DNA of 21,352 nt from Ophiothrix spiculata. Lineage: Eukaryota > Echinodermata > Ophiuroidea > Amphilepidida > Ophiotrichidae. A program made the position numbers and the translations under genes. Positions 1-10,330 of this stretch are shown here, one piece after another. How positions within the stretch are numbered: the first letter of the stretch is position 1; every line of letters starts with the position of its first letter. Where the stretch lies: the NCBI GenBank assembly GCA_000969725.1, contig JXSR01S005424.1; one strand, given 5' to 3'. The notes beneath the pieces are model-generated. The model was not told the origin of the DNA and ran no database searches. It saw only the letters and a list, made by a program, of their open reading frames with translations.

Positions 1-882
1 AATAAAGATCGTTATTTGATGTAAATAAGTTTACCAATAGTAAGATTCAAAACGTCACAGGGATGATTGCTACGTCACTGGGCCACAGAACAGTGGTCAT
101 AGAATAGATCGGTTATCGTAAGGAGTGCATGGTCAGAACGGTGATAGTAGAAAAGTCGATGAAGGTTTCGGGTCAGATGATAGAATGGGCCGCATACCAG
201 TTAACAGAGTGTGTATTAAGATGCTAGTGCTAAACTTGGCCACAGCTCAGGCACCTGTCCTTGACTTTATATACGATGCACATTTTAAGTTTCAAAAGGA
301 TGTTAAAGGTCAGTATACCTTTAGAGTGGCGACTGTGGCCAATGTTTAGCACTTTCTTGAAGGATATAGTAGTAGTAGTAGTAGAAAATGATGAATGTAT
401 GTACATTTTGTTATAATGAGAGATGGTTCCTGTATTTAGTACAGTGACATCATAAAGAGGAAGTGATGTACATTAGTCAACAGTGACCTTCCTGGCATCA
501 GGTAAATTAGCGGAAATAGTGAACCTCGTTTTGTAAATGTGTAATTACACAGCAATTCAGTCACTAGGGCATCATGTGCTTTTAATAGCGGGGAATGCTT
601 TAATCAAAATGTCCTAATGAAACTAATGACATGGGCGAAAATAACGCGTTCTTGAAAGGGTTGCAGCTTTATTAAAATACTTAATAAACCTGATGCGAGG
701 ATGCGTCTTAAGAATGATTCGTTTTGCAAAGCTTCCGTGTGTGAGTGATGAATTTGATATGTTGTCGTTAGTATATGGGTTTTAATTAGTAATGTAAAAC
801 GATGAAACTTTGCAAAGCGAATGCTCAGAGTACGATATAGAGGAGATGGAAAGATAATTCAAGTCAGAGTTGCCACTTGGGT
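1..882. other. AT-rich non-coding stretch left of the gene
   Basis: No convincing gene was found here. The longest open frame (125-349, plus) has no recognisable domain or codon pattern and is probably chance. The neuroligin-like gene on the minus strand should continue in this direction, yet no further cholinesterase-type segment was recognised. This stretch is therefore probably intron, or 3' flank if the remaining exon is very short. The only regular structure is a small TAG microsatellite. Confidence 0.5.
367..384. repeat. (TAG)6 microsatellite
   Basis: Six perfect TAG units stand in otherwise unremarkable AT-rich sequence. Confidence 0.9.
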
Positions 883-1076
883 ATAGACCACTTTCGTATG
901 TCCCATAATGCATCTTGAAAGTACCACAAATACGGGACCTTGTGACGTATCTTGCGCAGTCTACCATATTTGAAGTTCTGCGCATTGCGCACAACTCGAC
1001 TGCGCAAGATACGTCACAAAGTCCCGTATTTGTGGTACTTTCAAGATGCATTAAGGGACATACGAAAGTCGTCTAT
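883..1076. mobile_element. Foldback/MITE-like element with 78-bp inverted arms
   Basis: Two 78-bp arms, 883-960 and 999-1076, are reverse complements of each other with about three mismatches. They surround a 38-bp loop that itself contains the near-palindrome TGCGCATTGCGCA. The outer ends read ATAGAC and GTCTAT, so a TA target duplication (884-885 and 1074-1075) is possible, as in Tc1/mariner-type MITEs; because the ends are palindromic this cannot be proved here. A minus-strand open frame at 782-1051 is only a by-product of the arms. The near identity of the arms suggests a recent insertion. Confidence 0.8.
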
Positions 1077-1620
1077 TGATATTTTGAGCAGACAGGAGTG
1101 TGATGCCATATTGAGATAAAGAATGAAAGAAGAAAAAAATCAAGAGTCTAAGAGATTAATGACCTTTGTGACTTTTGACATTTATAATAAAAACCACTTT
1201 TTTGTTGAGATCTTTTATACTAGTAAATAACGTTCAATACAATTGTATGTATTTGGCAGGTTTGCACTCATAAATCATGTATGAAAAATAATGCGTTCAC
1301 AATGGGCTCGTCAAACTCTTTTAAAAGAGCAGACAACACTTACGATATTGTATATTCCTCCTAATTAATTCAACACCCGTTATGTCTCACAAATTTACCG
1401 AACCTACTTTGAGATGTGTTTCAAGTCCCTAGACAAGAAATTGGATATTAGATAAGAAACGCCTTGAGTAACGTTCTTCTTTAAAAACCAAAATGTGACA
1501 CCTCTGATGTTAAAAGGTTAATAGAAAAGATTTCACCTCACGAAGGAATACCATCTAGTCGGGGTTGAACATCCATCTCCATCAAAAAGAAAAAAAGAAA
1601 GTTTGATTTTACTTTTTTAC
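1077..1620. other. Non-coding, likely intron of the minus-strand gene
   Basis: No open frame or repeat was recognised. The position just after the predicted splice donor at 1620/1619 (minus strand) suggests intron sequence. If the donor is not used, translation would run on to a stop at 1609-1611. Confidence 0.4.
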
Positions 1621-2075
1621 CACGAACCCTGCTTGCATGGTCCCTCCGAAATGATTTTGCACAAAACCGTTGAGAATATCTTGAAAATTTTCAACATCAA
1701 GTTGACCTGCTCCATCAACATGATCCCCAACATAGCTGAACGATTCAGTTCTAGAAACACCAGTTAAATATGTACAGTCACATCCGATATTTGCTTCTTT
1801 TCTTGATATTCGTTGAAGTAAAATCTTTGGGTCTTCTCTTATAACTACTCCATCAATTACTGGAGCAAATGCGTTAAAATAAAGCGGTGCTTTGACTTCA
1901 AGATTCTTAAATTTACTAGATGGTAAGGCTCTTAGACAGTCTACTAGTGCAGTTGGTTCTGTATCAGTACATCCTAGTTTAGATCCTGCCCTTTTGGCAA
2001 ACTCAAGTGGTTCTTGTGTTGTAGCCCAAGTGGCTAATAGCGCTCCACTTTGTGCTATCACACTGCTAACAAGAC
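1621..2075 (-). CDS. Neuroligin/gliotactin-like protein, downstream exon (partial gene)
   Basis: This exon encodes about 151 residues from the middle of an alpha/beta-hydrolase (cholinesterase-like) domain. It opens with a GLVSSVIAQSG stretch and a WAT motif, the counterpart of 'GLF..AI.QSG..L..WA' in neuroligins. Next come a GC...DCLR cysteine pair typical of the second disulphide loop, an APVIDG(V)VI motif, and TGVSRTESFSY, where E occupies the position of the catalytic acid of esterases. A DILNGFVQNHF stretch resembles the 'YVRN' helix of invertebrate neuroligins. The acceptor is a pyrimidine-rich ...TTTTTACAG just before 2075, and the incoming phase 1 matches the donor at 3255/3254. The likely donor is GTG|GTAAAA at 1621/1620, giving phase 0 out; without it the frame stops at 1609. 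The C-terminal half of the hydrolase fold, with the catalytic His position, and any transmembrane segment are not in view. Family assignment is strong at superfamily level; neuroligin versus gliotactin is inference. Confidence 0.88.
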
Positions 2076-3254
2076 CTGTAAAAAGTAAGGAGATGAAATC
2101 AGGTTGACCGTAGATTACTTAGTGCTTTTACCTGAAATATAGTTGCTTTAAAAATAGATCATGCACTTGTTTTCGACAGAGCTATTTTGAAAAGGCGGAC
2201 ATATTTCAGCATTGCATTGTGTTTTCACTCGTAATAATCCGATAGGGACACTAAATAAAATTCTCGCAAGAAATGAGCAAATTAATTTAACCGGGTATCC
2301 AAGAACATAGCATATGGAAAGATAGTTATTTAGAAAAAAACTCTGATGATTATTTCATTGACTTGTAAAATTGTGAAACTGCACGATGATAAAAGTATAA
2401 CAATTCAATACTCAACTATCTATCAAATATAGAGTACGAAAGAATTGAGTGTTGTAAACCCCGAAGCACTCCCACAGTGACAGCGAGAGTGACAAGTGAT
2501 TTTACACCTAATTTACTTCGACAGAGGTATCTTGTGTACCATTTACACCGCCCACGTTAACATTAAATTTCATCGTTGAGCGGAACTGTAATTCAATTGC
2601 CACAAATGGTCAAGTCCGGTGAGTATATTCGACCATGCCGTATATATGAATATAACAGAGTCGGCACATTTTACAGGTTGGAATTTTGTTCAACTTGACG
2701 ATAGAGCAGAAGACAAATCGAAGGTTGAGCGCCACAAGGCCGTAACTGCGTGACAACAATTAAAAAAACCTGAAACATATCGTGACCTGCTGGTTATTTC
2801 CTAAAGAATTATCTAATTCATTTCAAAAGTACAATAGAGATTCGAGTGTTTTTCCAGGTAATAAATGGTTTGATTTGAACCTTAATCTTAAAAGAACCCA
2901 CACGTCTTGAAATCTTTTGATTTGGGGATTGTTGTTACGAAGATAATAATAATAATTCAATTTACTGAAAATGAAATGACAAATTCTGACAATACACATG
3001 AAGCGTGCATGTACTTGTTGGAGGTTGAATTTAGGATATCTTGCTGACAATTGTGATTTGCCATTTGTGACAAATTGTCACTGTTCTTTTCTTTATCTAA
3101 TTCTTTTATCTTTTTCCTATAACCAAAAATATCTCAAGGGTAGATAATAGACTTTAGTGCTGTAAAATGATTCTACTTGAAATGAGGAATTTTAAGTTTG
3201 AACTTTACGGCAATTTTAAACATATTGGTCACACTGTTACATGTTTGTACTTAC
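2076..3254 (-). other. Intron of the neuroligin-like gene (1179 bp)
   Basis: The donor GTAAGT starts at 3254 (minus strand) directly after a phase-1 exon end. The acceptor TTTTTACAG ends at 2076. Joining the flanking exons gives an uninterrupted frame across the conserved R-G-L junction. Inside there is only AT-rich sequence, including a short AAT run near 2943-2957. No nested gene was recognised; the small minus-strand frame at 2823-3050 looks like chance. Confidence 0.85.
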
Positions 3255-3440
3255 CCCTAGTTAAATTTGACATCATGAGGAAGCCAACGCTGGCGGCGCC
3301 TGAATCTGAACCAAATATTGCTACACGTTGTGGGTCTCCGCCAAAGTTAGCAATGTTAGTATTGATCCATTTTAGTGCTGCTAGCTGATCATGAAGCCCG
3401 TAGTTCCCCTTTGCCGTACCATCCCCAGTGCTTAGGAAAC
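3255..3440 (-). CDS. Neuroligin/gliotactin-like protein, 62-codon exon
   Basis: This 186-bp exon keeps phase 1 on both sides. It encodes the classic carboxylesterase type-B core: GFLSTGD, then KGNYGLHDQ, ALKWI, NI..FGGDP and VAIFGSDSG. The GxSxG 'nucleophile elbow' reads G-S-D-S-G, so the serine position holds Asp. Neuroligins likewise lack the serine at this point. This predicts a catalytically dead adhesion/receptor ectodomain acting at the cell surface. An N-glycosylation sequon (NLT) lies near the exon end. The acceptor is a pyrimidine-rich tract ending TTTATAG at 3441; the donor is G|GTAAGT at 3255/3254. Upstream readable codons, in the frame extending to 3582, are intron read-through. 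The preceding exon, with the conserved HGG oxyanion-hole region, was not recognised in the rest of the window, so it is either small, diverged or beyond the right edge. Confidence 0.9.
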
Positions 3441-5192
3441 CTATAAATATGCAGAAAAACGTGAAGAAAATTGCCTCAGGGTTTATAAATGCAGCACGAG
3501 TTGTCAACATATCGCAAGGGAAGGAACAGTCACGAGTGAGGTTTATAAAACAAAATAGAATATAAAAATACACTTTCGTCACAGAGTATCATGCCAACTT
3601 GCTGTTGATCCCTAGATAATGTCTAGAGTAAGAAAAGTACATTAATTAATTAAAACACAATTATACAGGCAATTTCTTAGGGTGCTCCTTGTACGTGGAG
3701 AATAATGACAAATTATCTATGCGAGTAACGCACAAGCACTTTACCCAAACTGCCTGATCCGATTACATACAGAGCTAAGTATAAAATTTGATTTGGACTT
3801 GCGTGCAAGCAGGGAATTTTAATCAATCTTGAATTTTAAAGGGGTTCTATACTATTCTAGGATTAGCATTTTACGCAAAAACAAAATGCTTGCCTTATAC
3901 ACCCAAATGCTCTACTGACGTGACTTCTCTTTGGGTATATGTATTACATTGACATCTGAAAAGGGTACAAATTCTTTGACACACACAGCATTATGCAAGT
4001 TTTTAAAGGATAGTATGGAGATACAAATATAATTTCTTTGAAAATAGAACATTTTAAACTGTTAAATCCAATGTCGAAGTTAATTGTCTTTTATGCAGAG
4101 AACAAATTATATTACAGCCCTATTGCTATTAATATAACAACATCAAGTATCCATGAACGGTCTCTAATTTTATATTAATACATATTTTTTAATTTTTTGT
4201 CAGCATGTATACATGATCGAAACCTGTCAAATAATTGTCCACTGCGTCTTTATTTTAAAGGAATTCTTTAAGTGAGTGTGTAATATAGAATGATTCCTGC
4301 ATTCCCGTTAGCTACTTGACATATAAACTACTTCGTACAATTGGTTAAAGGATACCAACGAGATCTCTTTCCAATATACGAAATTGTTTACTGCTGTTTT
4401 CTTGGTTTTTTTGTTATTTACTGGACAATGGTACAAAATGAAGTCAATATTCCTTTTTAAAGAGATGTTATAAAGTTTAAAGCCATTATGAGGAAATAGT
4501 TATATAGCATCAACAAATGAGTATTATCAAAACATTGAAAAAACAAAACCTTTTGCAGCCATCAGTAAAATTTGCGTAATGTAAAGATGAATAAGAAAAG
4601 TAGCTGAAAAATCTTCATAGTCATTGGCTGAAATACAAGTTTCAGTTTTATTTGCAAAGTAAACAAACGATGAATAACAAAGAGTCGACAAAATGAGTTG
4701 ACAAATAAAATGAGAGCTCTTACAAGTGTTATAGGTCAAATAATAATTTTAGCACAGATTATTCGGTAAAATGGAGTTAATACGTATATTTTTGCAATAC
4801 TCGGTCACGTAATCAGCGGGAGCACCCACATTTCCAGGTTTTGGGTTCATATTGAAGATCAACATCCTTACAAAAATTAAACAATGAGCGACGTAATACT
4901 ATCACATAACCCCGATCTTGTATAACCATAGAATAATTTCATTGACCTAAAGCAGTCACTTGTTTTCTGAAATAACATAAACTACTTTTGACAGATGGTA
5001 CTGGTCTGTGCCAGAGCATAAAATGATTGACAGAAAAGAGAACGTTGTTTGATTGGTTCTGACAATGTCGCTGTTTTGTGCTACATTAAATTTTTGACAT
5101 ATGTTTTACATGTTACATTTGGACAGCTTACACAACAAAAGTCCCCATCCAATAGTTATTAATAACGATGTACCCCTAGATTTAGCTACCTA
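3441..5192. other. AT-rich non-coding stretch, probably intron
   Basis: No gene, RNA or strong repeat was recognised. The open frame at 4527-4739 (minus) is low-complexity and has no recognisable family. The stretch lies upstream of the phase-1 acceptor at 3441, so part or all of it should be intron of the neuroligin-like gene. Confidence 0.5.
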
Positions 5193-5396
5193 TATTAATT
5201 ATAGATTAATAACTGCGTATTACTTGACGCGAGTGAAATTGTACAACAATAATGCACCGCGTGCTGAAGTAGAAGTTGTCCGCACTCACGAGGCGCAGCC
5301 GAGTGAGTCGGACAAATTCGACTTCAGCACAAGGTGCATTATTTTTGTACAATTTCACGAGCGCCAAGTAAAGAGCAGTTATTAATCTAATTAATA
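5193..5396. mobile_element. MITE with ~95-bp inverted arms, TTAA at both ends
   Basis: The left arm (5193-5288) and right arm (5301-5396) pair over nearly their whole length, including the perfect block GAAATTGTACAA and the outer block GATTAATAACTGC. A GC-rich apex around GAGGCGCAGCC (5290-5300) forms the loop. TTAA occurs at 5195-5198 and 5391-5394, so a TTAA-target (piggyBac-like) origin is possible. TTAA may equally be part of the palindromic, AT-rich termini. The open frame across it (5101-5385, plus) is a by-product. It has no coding capacity of its own. Confidence 0.8.
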
Positions 5397-5552
5397 CACG
5401 AAAATGATTAGAATAAAATAAACGGCATAATTATTCTAAAATGTGTTTGCTATTTCAATAAAACATAGAAAATACAACCATCCATCGTCCCATGTTAATC
5501 ATTGAAATTTGTATATACCTTTCTTTTAAAATGAAACTTGCCATACAAGCGC

Positions 5553-5705
5553 GAGCATGTTAAGCGTATGCGTACATGGAATTGTACAACGCACTACGCG
5601 TTACGCAGCGTGCAACTAGACGAGATTAATGAATGCGTATAAGTTACCAACTGTCCAATTAGATTTACAATTTCAACGCGTACTTAACGCAGAGTGTATT
5701 AATTA
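5553..5705. mobile_element. Degenerate relative of the neighbouring MITE
   Basis: The left part (about 5558-5594, TTAAGCGTATGCGTACATGG then AATTGTACAAC) is a diverged reverse complement of the right part (about 5668-5698, TACAATTTCAACGCGTACTTAACGC). The AATTGTACAAC block and the terminal TATTAATTAA resemble the element at 5193-5396. It is best read as an older, decayed copy of the same family. Confidence 0.5.
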
Positions 5706-6189
5706 AAGGTGGTGCACGTACGATAAGTGTGATTCATGCCTATAAAATATCAATAATATACCGTAGTGTGAGTGTGAATCCAAGAAGTAACGGGCAATGA
5801 TATTATATATTTTATTGTGATTCGCGAAATATGTACTTGAATTCAACATGTTTTCTGCAAAATCTAAGAAATGTGTTCTTTAAAACACCTTATATCAGTG
5901 GAATAAAAGGATGCCGAATGTATCTAAGCAAAATCTTTAACCAACAGTATTTTGTTTTGGGATAACTTGTCTGTTGGTGAAATGAGGTGATATTGCTAAT
6001 GTCAGCTACGTGCATCACATAAGGTACACGTTTTTTTACTGACGGTACTATACTGCATACTTGTTTATTCTAATAGCGTCAGACTTTTGGGAATCTACTG
6101 TAGCATCGTATGGACTTGGTAAAGATTGTATGTTGCATACAGACTAAGACGGCCTGCTTAATACATTTGTGGTGTTTCATCATGTAGCA
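5706..6189. other. Non-coding, no recognised feature
   Basis: AT-rich sequence without a plausible gene or a repeat that could be matched to the rest of the window. Confidence 0.5.
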
Positions 6190-6345
6190 CGGGTCTCGTA
6201 TTACATTACCGGGCCGGGCGGTTTTCGTCTCCTTGTTTTCTTGGGCAAGAATCTTTACTCTTCTTGCTCCGTGGTCGGACAGTGACGTAAAGCCGTGGGT
6301 CCTGTGCGAATTCACCTTCATAGGGCGCTGCATACAGTGTATACC
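6190..6345 (-). repeat. GC-richer dispersed-repeat fragment
   Basis: On the minus strand the block reads CACGGCTTTACGTCACTGTC, then CACGGAGCAAGAAGAG, then ATTCTTGCCCAAG. This order (TTTACGTC...GGAGCAA...CTTGCCCAAGGACACA) resembles a repeat commonly met in genomes of aquatic invertebrates; the resemblance is from memory. The block is clearly GC-richer than its surroundings. Overlapping frames at 6079-6391 on both strands probably reflect this composition and are not genes. Confidence 0.45.
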
Positions 6346-6445
6346 TGGTGAGTCTATGAATTATTTCAACGTTCTCATTCTGTTTAAACATGTTAAATGT
6401 AAAATTAGATTAAGGCTGTCATTTTAAACTAATGATCACCAGAGA

Positions 6446-6794
6446 ATGAAACATTCATTTACAGGTGTGGAAAAACTTGGTGTTATTGGTGTCTCAAATA
6501 AGAAACATGTAGTTTCCGACATGTTTTGGGTCACAAATGAAGATTGTTTGGAAAAGATTTTTCAAGGACATTCTAGGGCATCTAGGGCCCTTCCCATAGC
6601 TATCCGCAATTCTCCCAGTGTTGCTCAATTCAAAGCACAGCTGAAAACACACTTGTTTAAAATTGCTTTCTCTGCATAATTTTGTGTTTATTCCATGCTC
6701 TTGTTGATTGTAGTTATTTTTCTCTATAATATAGCGCATTGAGATATTTTTATGTTATTATGCGCTCATAAGTGTGTTTATATTATTATTATTA
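6446..6794 (+). pseudogene. 3' end of a non-LTR retrotransposon (L2/CR1-like) with (ATT)n tail
   Basis: The frame ending at 6679 closes with LPIAIRNSPSVAQFKAQLKT and HLF. This matches the 'W.SLP..IR.S.S...FK..LKTHLF' tail found after the reverse transcriptase domain of many L2/CR1-type LINEs. The Trp and the reverse transcriptase itself are missing or damaged, so this is a 5'-truncated dead copy. After the stop comes a short 3' UTR with AGCGCA (6733-6738) able to pair with TGCGCT (6761-6766), followed by a TATTATTATTATTA tail (6781-6794). A hairpin plus simple-repeat tail is the usual 3' signature of this LINE group, where reverse transcription starts. Only about 250-350 bp remain. Confidence 0.8.
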
Positions 6795-7102
6795 GATATA
6801 TATATATATGTAGATGGGAATCCGCTGGACCTACATAATTAAGGAGTCTACTGGCTAATTGCATGCCGAAGTCTGTAAAAGGTTTCAACCCCACCGTATC
6901 GCCCGGGCAAAAGATGGAATTGCATTATCAAAGGTCCAAACTGGGTCAGTCATGTCATATAGGACGATGACGACTATAGACATGATAGAGGGAATAAACA
7001 AACGCTGAAGCACAATCAAAACCCTTATGAAATGAAAGAATAGTGATTAAAATGAAGGTGATTATGAAAAAAGGCAAGAAATTGTAATAAACTACATAAC
7101 TC

Positions 7103-7395
7103 GTGGTTCGTATGGTTGCCTTTTGTTGGTGATTACTACCGATGACGCTGTTTCAAATATATCACTCTGACAAATATCCATACCATCTTGTGGCACATGA
7201 ATGAAGTTAACAAGACTTGTATTCAGAAGTTGGCAATCCTTGGTTAAGGGCTTCGTGAATAGCGCCATGTTCTTTTTATTGCGATAACTTGTTATTTTAA
7301 AACGGGCGCTAAAGTAAGCTACGTGACTCACAGCTAAGGGTGCAAGTTTCTGAAACAGTATACACTGTTTCATTTTCAAGCGTTACATTCAGGTG
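7103..7395. repeat. Dispersed repeat R, copy 1
   Basis: This segment aligns with 21004-21274 in the same orientation. The core (about 7274-7391) shares ATAACTTGT, CTCACAG, GGTGCAAGTTTCTG and TTCATTTTCAAGCG with the second copy. Similarity fades but persists toward the left, for example GTGGTTC and TTGGTG. A minus-strand frame of 95 codons (7092-7379) spans it. The same frame is broken by stops in the second copy, so it is treated as non-coding repeat and not as a gene. Confidence 0.65.
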
Positions 7396-8380
7396 TCGTT
7401 ATCAGTGGGGTTCAATGAAATGGGTGGGTTTCCATTAAGTTATGGTTACATTTCTTGTAAAATTATGCCTTTAATAGTAACAATTTCATAGTAGGTTGAT
7501 CTTGAGCAAAAGCATTATTATTTTATAATCATGATACTATTAGGCCACTAGTTTTCAATTATTGATAACTGAAACTATACTACTAGTGATAATTTTTACA
7601 TTCTTATGAAGATGCTAGTTTAATATGATTTAAATGTGAGGATATTACAAAGAGATACCAAGGTTTTAAATTTATATAATGTTCATGATGCTTGACATTG
7701 TTAACGTTAGATACGTTTTGAATATTGTTAAAGCAATACTAAAAGGTCTTAAAAAAACGTCCCCTGTCAACAATGACTTTTTGATTTTTTTTAGCATATT
7801 GGGTTTGTTTTTGGTAGTAATTAATAGCCCCGGTTAATCCCTTCAAATGATACGGCTTGAAGATGCTTACTTGTGCTGTTATGGCCGTTTGTTCAATTAA
7901 AATCGAGATCCCGAATTTAAATACGTATAACAGAAGTGGTGTTTATCCACTTTGGCTGTGACAAAACAAGCTTTTGTCAAAATCACTTGAAAATGCTTTT
8001 AGACAGTCGCATTCCTTCATTTCCGGCTGCTTTTACTGAAAACCATTTTTGATCAAAATCTTATAGTATTGCTTTAAGCATTATTCTGGTAGCATACAAC
8101 TGTCATACTAAAATACGTGCAATTTGATGTAAATTGTTAATTACATAATGCTCACTATAATTACTATAAACTCATGGATAATGGAAAACGCTTTTTTTGT
8201 CTCTTCTGGAAAATTTAGAATATCATACCCAGATTCAGATTCGTGATCTTTCACCCACATGAGTATATCACTGAGCTAACTTCGACACGAACGCAATATC
8301 GTTATCATCTTTTGATTTAGTTCAATGAGGCATTTTTCACATCACCTCTCAGATCTGAATCATTCTTTTCCGGCGTTTTG
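7396..8380. other. Non-coding, no recognised feature
   Basis: AT-rich sequence without plausible coding frames on either strand and without a repeat match elsewhere in the window. Confidence 0.5.
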
Positions 8381-8424
8381 CTAAATTACTGGTTGATCTC
8401 TACTAAATTACTGGTTGATCTCTA
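8381..8424. repeat. 22-bp perfect tandem duplication
   Basis: The unit CTAAATTACTGGTTGATCTC plus TA occurs at 8381-8402 and again at 8403-8424 without a mismatch, which points to a recent slippage or duplication event. Confidence 0.95.
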
Positions 8425-9580
8425 TACGCAACTGTGTTAAAATGTAACATTTTAGATGTGGAATTCTGTCGTAATTTTGACTTCCGAGTCAATTCAAGAT
8501 TTAATTGTATTAAAACCAATTTGTAACAAAATTTATGAATCACATGGTATTTTTACACTTATAAAATTTAAAACATGTAAAACGGCACACATACATGTAT
8601 AGAGATACATCAAAAACATATAAAAACTTTAAAATTTGGGAACAAATTACAATATGGTACTGTATAGAATAAATTAGAACATCATATGGATATATTGCAC
8701 TATAAGATTGAATAAACAAGCATCCAATCCCCAAAAATACATTTTTAGTACAAAGAAAAAACAGCAACAATACACTGTAAATTCAATGACAACCCTTTTT
8801 CAAAAACAGAATGGTTTCATGCCAACAGAAAAGTGTATCCAATACACTTGTGTCACGTATTAAAAGCAATGCCGTAAGATTATGGTTCCAATAATAAATT
8901 TAATTTAAAACAGTTTAAGTTGAAGAAAAATGGCATCCACGTGCATATATTTTCTCTAAACTCGTTTTATCATGAAACAAGTTCATCAAATGGTCATTTA
9001 CACTTTCCTTTACTAGGATTAACACATCTCGAATTCAATTCAGCAAATTACCGTAACTTGAAAATATGCAATGTTAGGTTAAATCATTCAGAGGCTATCA
9101 ATAGCTACCAAAGACAAACCTAATCATTCAAAAATGTATCGGTTACATAATTCACACATGTAAGACGCGTACGAAAAGCGTTTTTTTTTTTTAATTTACG
9201 GATGGGCTCCTGGGTGGGTTGAATTTAATTACAACTGCTTAAATACATTTGTTTTAAATCGCATATAACAAACTGAACAGAACTTGAATTTCAAAATTGA
9301 TTTTATTAAATATCTGAAGTCTTCATTTTACCAACTTCCAAATTAATGATAGATAAGAAATTTTGATTTTTGATAATGGAAATGAAAGTCTTTTTGTTCA
9401 ACTATTACTCATTTGAATTATTTTCAAATCTCATCCTGTACTACATATTTCAATAGACAGTTAAAAGATCGGTAGATAAAACCCGCATGTTGCAGTAACC
9501 TCTTGATCAATACCTATTCCTTGTACGTGGTACTTGCAATGAGGCGCAGCGCATCAGCTGTCATGCCAGTTTGTTTAGCC
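8425..9580. other. Non-coding, no recognised feature
   Basis: AT-rich. The small frames at 8540-8770 (minus) and 8920-9123 (plus) have AT-driven residue composition and no recognisable domain. A T-run is present near 9180-9193. Confidence 0.5.
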
Positions 9581-9670
9581 AGTATTTGTAATTATTTTTT
9601 GACAGAATGATGACAATATTCGAGGCTTTGAGTGTGGTAAACACAATATATAAGTAGCAACACTAGATCT
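9581..9670 (+). repeat. Repeat family P, copy A (partial), followed by TATATAAG
   Basis: This copy shares the AGTA(A/T)TTG...TTTTTTGACA...TGACA order with the copies at 10171, 10708, 11571 and 17392, but lacks the GTCTAGCC half. It is followed closely by TATATAAG (9647-9654), a good TATA-box match. It could be the left part of the family or a diverged copy. Confidence 0.4.
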
Positions 9671-9745
9671 GCAGCTATCTGCTCTCAAGAATATATAATA
9701 TAATATAAAATATCTAGCACTGTTGTCTGATATTTTGAAAGAAAC

Positions 9746-10280
9746 ACAGATATTTTCAATTTAATCACCAAAACAGACTTTTTGATTTCTCATTAAATAT
9801 TACTAAATGTTACTAAATACAGCGGCGGATCAGTAAGGCTCATTTTAAAAGGTTGTTGACTGATTTTGAAATACAAACGAAACTAAAGACAGTTATCGAA
9901 AACAAACATTTAAACATATTTTGTGCATATACGTATAACTCTACATCTTGTTTAAAATGATAAAACAGGTTTTAACTATTGACGTTATTTTGGGTTTTCA
10001 AGATGTTTGACCGAATGCCATTTGTGCCAAAATGAATTAATGTATTATTTTGAGTATAGTCTTAATGAATCTTCTACCGAGAGTAGCCTATAGAGTCAGT
10101 ACTGTTTATTTACACACCGTGACTTTAACACTTGAGAGGAACACTATAGTCTTACTCTAGTTCGCTTCTCAGTAATTGGTTTGCGGACTGCGTGTTGACA
10201 GGGTACTTCATATCACTTTGCCGAACTCACCATTGATTAATATTTTGAAGACAGGCTGCGTCTAGCAGTTATATTATCAC
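9746..10280 (+). repeat. ~0.5-kb duplicated segment, left copy
   Basis: From ACAGATATTTTCAATTTAAT to TAGCAGTTATATTATCAC this segment recurs at 10331-10817 with high identity, apparently above 90 percent by eye. The left copy has about 45 extra bases around 9779-9830 (a TACTAAATATTACTAAA-like stretch). It stops exactly at the N gap. Real tandem duplication and two unmerged alleles are both possible. Confidence 0.9.
10171..10270 (+). repeat. Repeat family P, copy B
   Basis: The sequence runs AGTAATTGGTTT..., GTGTTGACAG, ATATCA.TTT, CACCATTGATTAA, then AAGACAGGCTGCGTCTAGC. The order and spacing match the copy at 11571-11685. It is part of the duplicated segment and ends close to the assembly gap; a TTATATTA follows. 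Confidence 0.65.
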
Positions 10281-10330
10281 NNNNNNNNNNNNNNNNNNNN
10301 NNNNNNNNNNNNNNNNNNNNNNNNNNNNNN
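10281..10330. other. Assembly gap, 50 N
   Basis: Exactly 50 unknown bases. The two flanks are the end and the start of the same repeated segment, so this is a typical join between repeat-containing or allelic contigs. The true length is unknown. Confidence 0.99.

Noticed and set aside
782..1051. 89-codon minus-strand open frame
   Set aside because: It lies almost entirely in the arms of the inverted repeat at 883-1076 and has no recognisable domain.
3441..3582. Extension of the exon frame with hydrophobic residues, possible signal peptide
   Set aside because: It lies upstream of a clear acceptor (TTTATAG|G) in the middle of the hydrolase domain, so it is intron read-through.
5101..5385. 94-codon plus-strand frame
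   Set aside because: It is formed by the MITE arms; the residues mirror the inverted repeat.
7092..7379. 95-codon minus-strand open frame, plausible residue composition
   Set aside because: It coincides with dispersed repeat R, and the matching frame in the copy at 21004-21274 is broken by stops.
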